Below are positions 49,606 to 61,570 of a DNA stretch of 64,000 nucleotides, piece after piece. The DNA comes from Tetracentron sinense (Eukaryota; Streptophyta; Magnoliopsida; Trochodendrales; Trochodendraceae). How positions within the stretch are numbered: the stretch's first letter is position 1; each line of letters opens with the position of its first letter. The position numbers were made by a program, and so were the translations under genes. Below the pieces are notes generated by a model. The model saw only the letters and a program-made list of their open reading frames with translations. It searched no databases and was not told the origin of the DNA. The stretch spans positions 29,086,052 through 29,150,051 of the forward strand of contig CM026565.1 in NCBI GenBank assembly GCA_015143295.1. Direction: 5' to 3'.

Positions 49606-50637
49606 TCAGCTGCCATGCACTTCGTTGGTCCCAGACCCCACCACTTCTTTTAACTCCTGTTTAGAATCCTTCTCCTCTGAGATGAAGTCCGAGCTGTCCT
49701 CTGCACCCAAAAACCCATCATGATCATTTGCAGCTTGATTCGGTTTGAACAATTCATCAATCTCCAGATCAGCCAGCTTTTCTTTTGAATCTCCCTTCAA
49801 TAGGTCCACCACCTCAAGCATGGTCGGTCTCTTCTCAGGCCGACTCTGAGCGCATATGAGTGCGACAAAAACAACCCTTCTAAGTTCTTCCTCCACAAAT
49901 TTCCCATTCAGCTTCGGGTCTGCCAGTTCATCGAACTTCCTATCACAGGCCAATGGCAGGGCCCAATCGGTGATTGTGCGCTTCATTGTTGCACTGAGTT
50001 TCTCTAACGGTTTCTTGCCGCTAGCGAGCTCTAGCAAGAGTATGCCAAAGCTATAGACATCGCAGCTCTCTGATGCCTTCCCAAACATGGCATATTCAGG
50101 GGCAAGGTAGCCGAGGGTACCCTTAACCCTTGTTGTTACATGAGTTGCACCATCAGGGATGAGCTTTGCAAATCCGAAATCGGCAACCTGAGCCTGGAAA
50201 TCTGAATTTAGCAACACATTGCTTGCTTTGATGTCTCTGTGGATTATATGTGGTGTTGCATGGTGATGAAGATAGCTGGACCCAGTAAAGCAACAGATTA
50301 GCAGAAGCTATAAAAAAACGCGATAGTGGTGAGGAGATGGTGGGGTAAAAGTAAAACTTTGATTTGAGACTTACACAATTCCCTCTGCAGATCCAATAGC
50401 AATAGTCATCCGCCGGTCCCAATCGAGAAGGCATTCAGCCGAGTGCTGTCCATGAAGATGGGAGAGTAAGCTCAAGTTGGGCATGTAGTCATAAACAATA
50501 AGACGCTCTTGCCCTTCAGCACAATACCCACGTAAACTCAGTAGATTCTTGTGCCGGACTCTGCCCAATATCTCAACCTCGACAGCAAATTCCATCTCGG
50601 CTTTGCTGCTCCAAACCTTCAACCTTTTAACTCCAAT
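49606..50637 (-). CDS. Receptor-like / PTI1-like protein kinase, 5' exon not found
   Basis: Two adjoining exons of a kinase: 50637-50375 and 50275-49606 (stop TGA at 49606-49608). They resemble Arabidopsis At3g15890, annotated as a PTI1-like/receptor-like kinase. The first exon has the ATP-binding Lys segment (IGVKRLK), the Glu-bearing helix (FAVEVEILGRVRHKNLL) and HGQHSAECLLDW. The second has the catalytic loop HRDIKASNVLL, DFGFAKL and APEYAMFGKA, then GKKPLEKL and a Ser/Asp-rich tail. No membrane span or ectodomain is present, as in cytoplasmic RLCKs. The expected N-terminal exon with the glycine loop, about 65-70 codons, was not found between 50638 and 57765. Either intron 1 is very long, filled with LINEs and continues beyond the window, or the gene has lost its start. 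The visible exons are intact and in frame. Confidence 0.8.
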
Positions 50638-50764
50638 CTGCACACAAATCTCTTAATTTAAATCTAACCTAGGGGAAGTGAAAGACAAATACAGAACCAA
50701 GATGATAGATATAATAAACAGTCATGCAGGCCATGCCTGGGGAGGTATATGAAAAACAACGGTA

Positions 50765-51195
50765 GACCTCTAATTGCATGGATTACCATCAAGTGAAAAT
50801 TCTCAAGTCAGATGAAAATAGACCTCCTAAAGGCTAAAGCGGCTAGATTGATAGGTCAAACAATGTATCCAGTAGATATAAATTTCACACTCGCAGTGAT
50901 TATATGAAAAAACAACAGTATTAACATGATCTCTAATTGCATGGAGATTACCCTCAAGTGAAAATTCTTAAGTTAGACGAAAATAATCTGCTAAAGCAGC
51001 TAGATTGATAGATCAATCATGTATCCTATATCACACTCGCAGCGATTATATGAAAAAACAACTGTATTAACATGACCTCTAATTGCATGGATTACCATCA
51101 AGTGAAAATAAGTCAGATGAAAATAGATCTCCTAAAGCGGCTAGATTGACCATGTATCCAATATATATGAATTTCACACTCGCAGCGAGTTAGGA
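50765..51195. repeat. Three tandem ~120-163-bp repeats beside the kinase
   Basis: Copies start at 50765, 50928 and 51074 and share CTCTAATTGCATGG, GGCTAGATTGA / AGCTAGATTGA and TTTCACACTCGCAG. Copy 3 is shortened. A partial unit precedes the first (TATGAAAAACAACGG). They lie just upstream of the kinase exon 50375-50637, presumably in its intron 1. Confidence 0.8.
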
Positions 51196-51250
51196 TAAGG
51201 ACTAAAATGCAGGTGAATATAAAAGTAATAAATAATAGACACATTGAAAT

Positions 51251-53234
51251 CAGGGGTTTATTCGACCCGAGCTAGGCCAACTTTGAGTTTGGCTTGAACA
51301 TGCTCAAGCTGGCTTGAGCTTGATTCGAGCTCAAATGTTTTTTTTAATCGATAATAAAGAAGATAAATTAAACAAAAAGAGTGGTATAAACAAAAAAGAA
51401 AAGAGTTTACAAGAGTATAAACTTAAAGCAGAAAAAGACAAACAATGTATGGAAAATACCCCCCCCTCCCCCCGGGTAGAAGAGAGGCAAAGACCAAACT
51501 CAACCACCCTATCACGTCGGATGGAAACCCATTCTACAACTAGTAAGCAAATACGAAGCAAATACGAATGCGAGACAGAGAAAATGGACAATCCCCGAAG
51601 ACTCTCTTGTTTCACTCTCCTCCAAATCGACCATGAGATGACTCTAGGAAGAACCGACCAAATAGACTTTCGAGCACTATCTGCATTTCATAGAGACTAG
51701 TAGGATAAGAAGTTGTGAAATGAAGAAGGGAAGACCCAATCCACCCCTATACTCAGGAGAGGAAGTACCTCCATATCACACTTACAATAGGACAGTGCAA
51801 GAACAAATGATCCACCGCCTCTTCCGCTTGAAGGCATAAAAACCTTTGTTTTATACTATTATAAGGAACCTTAAAATATTTTTTTAAGTTTGTCTCCATA
51901 TGATGGCCGCCCAAAATCTGAACCATATTTAATACAATGCCCCCTCCCCCCCTCCAATTCTAAATGTTTCCTTTTCTTTTTGTCTCTAAGTAATTATCAA
52001 ATGTTTCTTTTGTTTCTGACTCTTAGTAAACTAATATTATTATATTGCCAAATGTTCCTTTTGTCTTGAGTAAACTTATATCAGTTTTATTGAGTGTTAC
52101 ATCATAACTTTACTTTGGTTAGAAATTAAAAAGTGAATACCGTAAAAGAGTGGAGAAGAAAGGAAGAGAAGAGAAGAAAGAAAGAAACGAATCTCTCCGA
52201 CTCTATTTTGTAGAGTCGAAGATCATATGGAAAATTATCTAGCACATTCTACCACCTTCCGAGGGAAACGCCAATAAGGAGATAAAAACCCCACTACCAT
52301 TGCTCTTCTTTTGTAAGATGAATACATTAGATGAGCATGGACACCTATCCACTATGTATCTATCATCGTTAAGTTTTGCACAATCAGCTATGAATCTGAG
52401 TAGCCACCAAAAAACGTGTTCCTCAAGTTAAAGCTCAGCAGAGAAACCCCTACCTCTTTCAATAATCTTCACCGACAAACCCTCTTTGTCTTCCACTCCA
52501 ACGAATTCGAAAGTTTTCAACTCGATTGCTAATATTTTCCTCCGCACGATGACCCGTTACTGTTATCATTGCCAGCACCACTTCTCTCTAACACCATCAC
52601 CTCTAACACCATCACCACTGTATAGGGAAGCATTTCGAGCTCGAATGTTTAAGCTTGAGCTTGGCTTGAACAAGCTTGATCAAACTCGAATTTTATTCAA
52701 GCCGAGCCGAGCTCAGGTCGGATCAAGCTTGATTCACTAAATTATTTTGTTTAATTTTACATGATTTTAATAAAAGTGTTTATTAATAAATTATAATACA
52801 AAAAACTAAAGAAAATTAATAAATTTATATACAAATGTAAGATTACACGGTAGTCCCCTTTAGTCCAAAGAGTCGAGAGTTAGATCATAGTTTCTGCTTT
52901 TAACTTATTAACTTTTTTTGTCATTATTCTCTTAAACTTATTTATTAAAAATTGAAAATTATTATAATCTATGATAAAGAAAGTTAAAAATATTTTTTTT
53001 ATATTAATATCATATTCCGAGCTGAGTCAAGCTCAAGCCAAATTGAGTCATAAACAAGCCAAGCTTCGAGCCGAATCAAACAGGGTCTGACTTGAGCTTG
53101 GCTTGTTTAAACATTCAAGCTCATATAAAATCTTGACTTGATTTGTTCGAGCCTGAAATGCCAGCTTAAGCTTTAGCTCAAACAAGCTGAGCTTAGTCGA
53201 GCTGACGAGCTAGCTTGGCTTGAGTGCAGCCCTA
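51251..53234. mobile_element. GAGCTC-rich hAT-like element split by a LINE
   Basis: Left end CAGGGGTTTATTCGACCCGA and reverse complement of right end TAGGGCTGCACTCAAGCC resemble hAT-type termini. The interior has many AAGCTTGAGCTTGGCTTG-type repeats (51270-51340, 52634-52740, 52990-53230). It appears to be interrupted by the LINE insertion 51341-52633. No transposase reading frame remains. Outer target duplication is not visible because another LINE adjoins the right end. Confidence 0.4.
51341..52633 (-). mobile_element. 5'-truncated LINE with probable 17-bp target duplication
   Basis: The minus strand near 51855-51760 encodes a zf-RVT motif (CLQAEEAVDHLFLHCPIV then IWRYF), and 51615-51345 continues as a LINE ORF2 tail ending in a short A-tract (plus-strand T run 51338-51345). 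TTCGAGCTCAAATGTTT (51324-51340) and TTCGAGCTCGAATGTTT (52634-52650) flank it with one mismatch, consistent with a LINE-type duplication. The 5' part (51860-52633) is unrecognised and may include older material. The flanking motif also occurs within the host repeat, so the duplication is not certain. Confidence 0.5.
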
Positions 53235-53365
53235 ATTTTTTTTTTTTTGGGGGGGGGGGGGGGGGGGTTGGCAGACCCCTACCGGTTTTATTAATTAAAA
53301 AAGAAATTGGGGGAGGGGGGACATAAAACCTTACCCCTACAGACCCAAAAAGAGAAAACAAACTC

Positions 53366-54070
53366 TTACTTCTTGACTTTTCTAAGACTTCCAATACCCA
53401 ATTTATCCAGGTGAATAAGAGATTTGATTTTCCGAGGGATAGAGTTGAAAGAAAAGAAAGAAGTAGAGACCATACTATCACATCCTAAATTAGCTACATC
53501 ATTCGCTATAGCATTAGCTTCTCTATAAATATGGTTGATAGAATAACCATCTCGAAATAAAGACTTAATATTTTTGTCCCAGTACCAAGACTTCCAAGAC
53601 AAGGGAGCAGACCCATTCCACATATCAACCAAGCTTTTAGAGTCGGATTCAATAATCACGTTACAAATGTTAAGGTTCTTGCATAACATCAGCCCGTCAA
53701 GGAGAGCACGAGATTCAGCAATGTAGTCACTGCAATTACCATAGTGGGAGTAAAAGCAAGCTAGAAAGTCACCTTTGTGTTTTCTAATAATACCACCTCC
53801 TCCTGCAATACCAGGATTACTTTTAGAAGCACCATCAATATTCATTTTGAATTTACCTCTGGGAGGACAAAGCCACTTAACAAGAAAAACCAGATTCCAA
53901 TTAGGATAGTGAGGCCTGGAGAAAAATAAAGGAGATATGTCCAACCTAATATTCTCACAGCAAGAGGCAATATCCCAAACCTTTCTTTTGATGTTATCAA
54001 TCAAAACTTTAAGATGCCGATAAGCACTCATATTTCCTCTTGCATCTTTCCATCCATATCTCCCAAACAA
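53366..54070 (-). pseudogene. LINE ORF2 RNase H domain relic
   Basis: The longest surviving frame of the old LINE (234 codons). It holds an RVT_3-type RNase H fold: NIDGASKSNPG supplies the first catalytic Asp, AESRALLDGL the Glu, and ESDSKSLVDMWN the second Asp. DVANLG follows near the end. Catalytic residues look preserved, but the upstream reverse transcriptase is absent and the frame is disconnected from the zf-RVT part, so it is a relic. Confidence 0.8.
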
Positions 54071-55000
54071 TCAAGGCAGGAACAAGAATGAAGAGGTCAT
54101 TATGCCTGGAACCCGCCGCTCGGAACCATCTAGTCAGACAACAGTGAATGCTATCCTGATCATAAAAAGGAAAATAGTTGCAAGAAGAAAATTCTCTCCA
54201 AAGATAAGTAGCTAACTCACTACTAACTAAGAGGTGATTTGAACTTATGCACGAGGATTTGCAACAGAAGCATTTGCTAACCAAAGGAATACCCAAATTT
54301 TGAATAGTTGAATCAGTTGAAAGAGCTTGATGCATAATTTTCCAACAAAAAACACGGATTTTGGTAGGCACAACTGATTTCCAAACATATTTGGCCCAAT
54401 CTAGACAATTTTTAGTATCCCTCAGGTGATTCCAAGCAAACTGAACCGAAAATTCTCCAGAAGATGATCTGTTCCAAATAAATCTGTCGTCATCTTCCAA
54501 ATTGGAGAAGGCCTCCCCCCCCCCTTTTTAATATCTTCAATAGTAGAAGGTAACAAGAGATGATACACCTGAGAAAGGTCCCACTCACCATCAGAATTGA
54601 GGATAGTAGCAATGGCAGGACTGATGTGAGGATTATCCATCGCTATAGAAATGAGATCTTGCTCTTTATACCATCAGTCAAACCAAAAGTCAACTTTTAA
54701 CCCATTACCAATAAGAACAGAAGAGTCGGCAAGCATAAATCGGAAAATCCCACAAATGGCATACCAAAGTTTCGAAGATCCTCGAACTGGTTAAGCATTC
54801 CAAACATGATTGATGCAATATTTAGTTTTAAAGAAATGAACCCAAAGACAATCCGAAGAGTAGATTTTCCAAGCTTGTTTGGCACGAAAAGAGAGAGTAA
54901 TCATGGCTGTCTTGAAAGAGCCAAGAAGCCTCAAATAGTTTAGGGTCTTAGATATAACATAAAACATCAACAAAAATTGATCAAGCAAACCGAGTGTCAC
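54009..55000 (-). pseudogene. LINE ORF2 zf-RVT region relic
   Basis: Three minus-strand frames (55000-54791, 54640-54422, 54500-54009) together cover the segment between reverse transcriptase and RNase H. CFCCKSSCISSNHLLVSSEL corresponds to the Cys/His pattern of zf-RVT. Frames shift near 54500 and 54650-54790. Confidence 0.75.
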
Positions 55001-55067
55001 TTATAGGATGTAACATTATGTACAGACGTATGAACTGATTCATTTCAGCCAAGTTATTTCTGCAATT

Positions 55068-55377
55068 GTGGGGGTGCACATGGGCCGGGTTTGCACTGGG
55101 TAAGGTCAGTCTGAATTCAGCTTAAAACCTGAGATCTGGTGACCAAGCCTCGTACATACAAACATGGACAAGAACAAACAAGTCCGAACCCAGCAAAATA
55201 CTGAAATCTCAGGCTCGAGTATACTCAAAACTTGATGGATCTTGATTTTGGACCAGGCCTAAACTAGTGAGTGGGCCCAGGCTAGGCCTATGCTCTCCTT
55301 TTCGTTCGTAGGTACAGCCCAAAGCAAGCCAGGCTCTAAAACTGGTCGGCCCAGCCTGGACGATATGCATCCCCAAC
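55068..55377. mobile_element. Small hAT-like MITE (tentative)
   Basis: Left end GTGGGGGTGCACATGGGCC and reverse complement of the right end TTGGGGATGCATATCGTCC share the GGGGRTGCAYAT core typical of plant hAT-derived MITEs. About 310 bp, noncoding, with GGGCC/GGCCC-rich inverted ends. No clear 8-bp duplication. Confidence 0.4.
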
Positions 55378-57357
55378 TATGAGCCTAGAACCCCTTGGAA
55401 CTGATACAACTATTCCCCACTTTTCATGACTAGGTAAAACTTTATCCGTCAAAACAAAATTAAGAAAATTCTGTTGTTAGTATCATTAACTCAAGCAACA
55501 AATGGAAAATAATCACCCTTAATCCCCTTCTTCAGGATTACGGTCATAGGATTTTGCATAGTTTACATCAGGTTGACCTGACATAACCCATGATTATATT
55601 TGTTGGCATCTTTGGCTTAAGCAAAGCCAGTAAAAAAAAATCCGACTCCCTGATATCCCTTAATGCCATCTTTGATTGTCCCTCACACATCCAGGTGGAC
55701 TGTAGACCTACTTATTCTTCCCCAATCTCCACATTCTACATTATCTTCCATGAGCATCTAAATGTAATTTCTATAAATGAGCTGATGACCCATTTAGAAT
55801 TTAGTAATATAGAAATGTTAATACTTAATACTGGAAAAAAGAAGAAGTGGAATTCAATCGTGTCACCCCTTTAGTTCCTTTAATATAATAGTATTAGTAT
55901 TAAAGTCCTACAGAGTTCTAAACTTAAAATATCCAAGTATTTGCATGTCTGTCAGTTTCGAGTTATGTAGGGCATTCAGAAAACTGAGAGGTCTTTTCAA
56001 CCCAATATTTCACCACATATATCTGCTATTCTGAGTGGAAAGGGAACTGTTTTTTCAACTGAAATCCAGTCTTCTCATCACCATTTTGAACTCAATATTT
56101 CATTACATATATGATATCTCTGCTATTCTGGCTGGAAAGGGAATTGTTTTATCAACTAAAACCCAAAGTGACTTGGGAATGAACCAATAAAAATGATATC
56201 CCATCACCACCAAATGATATCCCATCTCTGCTATTTTACATATATGATATCCCATCACCACCAAATGCCTACTTCTACAAATGTTACATGTTTCTCTAAA
56301 AAGATAGAAAAGAGAATAACACAGAAAAGATAGACTTTTGAAAGTCATGAGCTTCTTTGCATTCTCAAGCTTTTTATAAGGATTGGGAATGAACCAATAA
56401 AAAAAAAGGATTGGGAATGAAGAGAAAAGCTCATAACAAAAACAGAAGATCATAAACCATTTCAATAGAAGAGGAATGGCAAGCCAAATAAAGGAAGAGA
56501 TGACATATGAATAATGAGAGAGGCAAGGAAAAAACTGGAAATGAAGTTTGAGAAAAAGAGAGGTGGATAATGAATGCAGAGAGTGAAGAAATAAATAATT
56601 AAATAAAAAAGGAAACAAATCTAATGGTAGCAACACAATGTTAATATTCACCAGAAGTTTAAGATATGATAACGAGCATTTCTTGGTTTATATATGTGCA
56701 ACTATCAATCTTCATGAATGACGGAATTGGCATAAACAAGAATTCTTATACTCTGGTAAACCTGAGAAAATGTTTCTTCCTTTTCGTGTAATAGATTGTC
56801 ATGGGCATGAACATAGAAATTGAGGATTAAAGCAGAAGAAGAATAGCAGGCTATAAGAAAATTATCTCCGAAAAAATGACATAGTGCCTCTTGCTTATGC
56901 AAGTCCAACTGGCTTCCCAAGTCACATTATCATGAAACGGGATCAACCTACTTCAGTAACCAGCCATATATCCTTTGGCAACAAGGAATTTTCCAACGAA
57001 TGATAAAATTGACCAGGAAGGAATTCAGGACCACTTAACAGTTTTTAATGATCCCGGAGATGGACTTTTGCCCTTCTAACTATGCTACTGGTTGAGTTGT
57101 ACAAATTCATAGAGGGTGCAACTGTAAAAGTTTTAATAAGAACCCATGTGGTCCGTCGCAATCCTACCCTTTGTTTAAATTCTTTTAAAATTGGATTGTG
57201 TTGCTGTCGTTAGAGAATATTGAGGGTACTGGGTCCCACTAAAGAAACATGATCAAATTGCCTCTATTGATTCTCTTCTATTGCTTGTTATTTCATTAAA
57301 TGTTACTCTGAATCCTCCTGTGGTGCCTGCTCTACCTTCTCCTCTGTCAAAGATTTT
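55378..57357. other. Intergenic or intronic DNA
   Basis: No gene is supported. An imperfect duplication occurs at about 56020-56070 and 56112-56165 (TCTGCTATTCTG...GGAAAGGGAA). A short unit ATGATATCCCATCACCACCA recurs at about 56190-56270. The kinase first exon was searched for here and not found. Confidence 0.4.
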
Positions 57358-57480
57358 TTTTTTGCGTAACAGAGGGTGCCCCAAACCCTTCGAGGCAAGG
57401 ACTAGTCCCTTTGGGTGTCTGCACCGACCCACTCAGAATTTTCCCTTCGCACACCAATTCAAACACACAACCACAGGGAG
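57345..57480 (-). mobile_element. SINE-like retroposon (tentative)
   Basis: On the minus strand a box B-like stretch (GTGTGTTTGAATTGG, near 57460-57475) precedes GGGACTAGTCCTTGCC and GGGGCACCCTCTGTTACGC, which runs into an A-tract (plus-strand T run near 57353-57363). This is the layout of a tRNA-derived SINE. Box A was not found convincingly. Confidence 0.35.
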
Positions 57481-57847
57481 CAAACCCGGAGGACTCTTCA
57501 ACTTTAGGTACGTCTATTCCTCCTACAAAACCTCATGTTGTGGTAAATCCATAGTTGCAGGGAAGCTATGTACTTACTTCCCAAGGAAGCTCATTTCCCA
57601 AACTCACTTCACAGGAAACTCGTTTCCATCATTTCCCATTTAGTGGTCAAAATGGGCTATTTATGTAAGAAGTGATTGGATAGACCCGAATCTAAACCTA
57701 GAGTGTAGATCATGACCAAGTATCATTTGATTGAAACCTAAGACACCTACTTCTCCATAAATATCTTTTTTTGATGAATAACGATAGCATTAATAGAAAG
57801 GGAAGAAAATACAAAGCGAGACTAGGACAACACCCAGCAAAACAAGG

Positions 57848-60800
57848 TCAAGCTAGGATACTTGACCAATGATACAGAAAGTCAGACCATAAGACCTTAT
57901 CAAAAGCAGCGAGCACTGACGACCAAGAGAATAACAACCACCCTATTCTAAGAATGAGTTTGGACAACGACTCTTCTTTTTCTTCAAAGATTCTTCTGTT
58001 CCGTTCCCTCCACACACCCCAACATATTGCCGCCATAAGCATCTTCCAAACCTCATTCCCTTTACTACTGAACACCCCTTCAGACCATCCCCTTATCATT
58101 TCCCCCAAGTCCCCTTGCGAAACCCAACTCAATCCAAAAAGACCCAAATAATGACTCCAAACTCCCTGAGCTTGCAAACAGTGAATAAAGAGATGAGAAA
58201 CATTTTCCTCCGCCTGCTTACACATAATACATCTATTGGGAAACGCCATACCCCTATGTCTCAATTGATCGATCGTGAGAACTTTGTTCAAAGAAGCAGC
58301 CCAAAGGAACGCCTGCACCTTCGATGGAATCTTAAGGGACCAAATCTTCTTGAAAGCATTAGTTTCCCTCCCTTCCTCTCCCCCTTCTTTCTTCCAAAGC
58401 AATGAGTAACAATGAGATGTTGAGAACTCCTCTTCTACTCCTCCTTCCCATCTTCTTCTATCTTCCACATCGTGATGAATTATGCACTCCGAAAGACGAC
58501 GTTGAAGTTCCAGCCAATCCTCCAACTCTCTAACCCCCAAGTTATCTCTCCTCAACCGCGGACTCCACCTGATCTCCCCATCCTGGACCACATAACAATC
58601 TTGCACCGCCACCTCTCTCCTCAAAACCAATCTATAGAGATTTGGAAACCTATTACATAGCACCCCGTTCCCCAACCAATCATCTTCCCAAAAGCGAACT
58701 CTACTCCCATTCCCAACCCTAAATTTCAAAAATTCCTGGATCAACCTCATAGTCGTCATCACCCATTTCCACACTCCCACCCCATAAGACCCCCTCACCG
58801 GTTTCGGATCCCAATCACCTCTACAAGCCCCGAATTTGTGTTTAATGACCCTCCTCCACAACGCCGACTTCTCCGAATTGAAGCGCCAAATCCACTTTCC
58901 CATTAAAGCCTTGTTCATGCATTTAATTCTTCTAAAACCCAAATCTCCAAACTTTTTTGGTCTCATAACCCAATCCCATTTCACAAGGTGCACCTTCCTA
59001 GAATCTCCCCTACCTCCCCATAAAAAATCCCTTTGAAGCTTCTCCAACCTCATGCTCACTGCCCTAGGCATCTTGAATAAAGACATGTGGAATATTGGGA
59101 GGCTTGCCAACACACTTTTAATTAGAGTTATCCGCCCTCCTAGGGATAGGAACCTTTTCTTCCACCCTGCTAGTCTCAACTCTACTCTCTCCACCACCGG
59201 GTCCCAAATAGCCGACGATCGCGGATTCGCCCCTAAAGGCAAACCCAGATACCTAATGGGCCAAGAAACCAACCTGCAACCCAAACTTCTGGCACTCCTT
59301 TCCAAGAAACCCCCCTCCACCTCCCCCACTCCTATCAGCTTACTCTTGGCAAAATTAATCTTCAATTCGGATAAAGCTTCAAAGCAGCGAAGGATACCTC
59401 GCACATTAGTCACCTGATCTTCATTCGCTTCCAGAAATAGAATGGTATCATCTGCATACTGAAGATGAGAAATAAAAGGTCCCTCTGGACCCACCTGAAA
59501 CCCCTTAATCATCTCCAAATTTTCTGCCTTCAACAGAAGTTTACTAAACGCTTCCGCCACCATAAGGAAAAGAAAAGGGGATAAGGGGCAACCCTGTCTC
59601 AAACCTCTAGAACTAGGAAAGAAACCATGCGGGCACCCATTCACTAGAACAGAGAAGTGTGTCGACGACACACACCCCCTTCATCCACTTAATCCATCTC
59701 TCCCCGAACCCCATCTTCTTCATCATTTCTTCCAAAAACCCCCAATCCACGTGATCATAGGCCTTTTCCATATCTACTTGGCAAACCAGGCCACCTGCCC
59801 CCTGCCTAATTCTAGAGTCTATACACTCACTAGCAATCATGACACCATCGACCAGCTGTCTTCCCTCTACAAAGGCACCTTGGAAAGCCCCCACCACCTT
59901 CTCGACCACCCTCTTCAATCTATCCGCCAGCACTTTAGCTACTATTTTATACAAGCTAGTTACCAGACTAATGGGCCTGAAATCTATTGATTCCTCCGCT
60001 CCCTTAGCCTTCGGTATTAGAGATATGAATGTCGCTACTGCCTCTTTGTTCCATCTTCCCCTCTCATGAAATTCATCAAACACCCTCATCAAATCTGCTT
60101 TCACCACATCCCAACACCCACTAAAGAAACCCATAGTGAAACCATCTGGCCCAGGCGCTTTGTCCTTCCCCATTTTATTGATCGCCTTGCGCACCTCCTC
60201 TTCCTCAAACTGTCTCTCCAACGCTCCCGCCTCCTCTCTAGATATTTGGTCCACTCTCAGGCCCGGAATTTGCGGCCGCTCCCTCCTATCCGCCGAAAAC
60301 CGCCTCTGAAAATATCTGATCACCTCACTCCCAATCTCCTCATCACCCTCAATAATCTCATTCTCCACCTTCAAACTAGTAATGAGATTCACCTGATTTC
60401 TGGCCTTGGCACACGCGTGAAAAAATTTGGAATTTCTATCCCCAGTCTTCAACCACTGAACTTTGGCCTTCTGTTTCCAAGAAATCTCTTCCACTCTTCG
60501 CAAAGAAAGAAGATGCCCAGATAACTCCAGCCGTTCCTCCTCTTCCATCCTTCCCAGGCCCTCACTTTCCTCCTTTTCTTCCAAAACCTTAAGCCGAGCT
60601 TCAATCTCTCTCAACCTCTTATCCACCCTACCAAAACAATTGAGATTCCACTCTTTAAGTTTACCTTTTAGCTCTTTAAGTTTCTTCATGAACACAAACC
60701 CCGCATGCCCCTCAAAATGCATAGCTTCCCACCATTCTTTGACCAACTCCTTAAAGCCCTCCGCCCGAAGCCACATATTCTCAAATTTAAAAGGTCTGCG

Positions 60801-61520
60801 CTTCCCCTCCTCCAAGAACTCCCTCAACAAAATCGGTCTATGATCTGATCCACCATATGATAGCGCCTCTTGAATTATGTTAGGAAATTTGTCTGCCCAA
60901 TCCCCCGAATATAGAGCCCGATCTAATCGGCACAAAATCGGAGGCCTCCTTTTGTCATTCCAAGTAAATAGTGCACCTTTCAAAGGAGGATCCACCAGCT
61001 CATGCCTATTAATAAAGTCGGAAAAAGCTCTCATACTAGAGGTAATTTGTCTGGAGGTCCCTCCCTTCTTGTCCCCGGGAAATCTAATCACATTGAAGTC
61101 TCCCACCACGCACCAAGGAAGGCGCCATCTTGCCGAAATCCCTTCTAATTCTGACCAAAAATTAGATCTTAAACCTCTCAAATTCGGCCCATACACCGAG
61201 GTGAAAAGCCACTCAAACTCTACCTCCACCCCCCTAAATTGAATGGAAAGCGAAAACTCCCCCGAGAAAACCTCCACCTTCTCGACAACCAATCGGTCCC
61301 ACATCACCAATTGCCCCCCTGATGCCCCCATCGAAGCCACAAACACCCAGTCCGCATTTCTGTTATCCCACAGCTCGGATACTATCAGATCGTCCATCTC
61401 CCTCAATTTGGTTTCCTGAAACGCAATTATATCTGGCTTAACCTTCCGCAACAAACCCCTCACCTCCAACCTCTTCTCCCCCCTTCCCAACCCCCTAACA
61501 TTCCATGACAATAACTTCAT
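57848..61520 (-). pseudogene. LINE ORF2: endonuclease and reverse transcriptase, one frameshift
   Basis: The N-terminal frame (61520-59613) starts MKLLSWNVRGLG and carries the apurinic-type endonuclease (IAFQETKL, SVYGPN, VVGDFNVIRF, GGSDHRPILL). The first reverse transcriptase blocks follow (KAPGPDGFTMGFF, FRPISLVTSLYKIVAKVLAD, QGAFVEGRQLVDGV, DMEKAYDHVDW). A one-base shift at the C5 run 59675-59679 moves reading to the second frame (59671-57848). That frame has RGLRQGCPLSPFLFLM, the catalytic YADDTILF, PIRYLGLPLG and a zf-RVT domain (CIMCKQAEENVSHLFIHC). All key residues are present, so the element is one indel from an intact ORF2, unless the extra base is an assembly error. Confidence 0.92.
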
Positions 61521-61570
61521 CTAAAACCACAAGCCCCCAACCCCCCAGCTAACTCTTGCCTGAACCAACT

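Larger units (their letters stand above)
53236..55010 (-). mobile_element. Old LINE, RNase H-bearing lineage, 5'-truncated
   Basis: The minus strand carries the end of a plant LINE ORF2 in at least four frames. About 55000-54700 is the region before zf-RVT (FRAKQAWKIYSSDCLW). 54640-54010 is the zf-RVT domain (FIWNRSSSGEFSVQFAW, VPTKIRVFCWKIMHQAL). 54070-53366 is an RNase H domain (KMNIDGASKSNPGIAGGGGI, IIESDSKSLVDMWNG, HIYREANAIANDVANLG). Frameshifts show it is dead. The 3' end lies at a plus-strand T13 tract (53236-53248), next to a G19 run (53249-53267). The RNase H domain sets it apart from the LINE at 57766. Confidence 0.85.
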
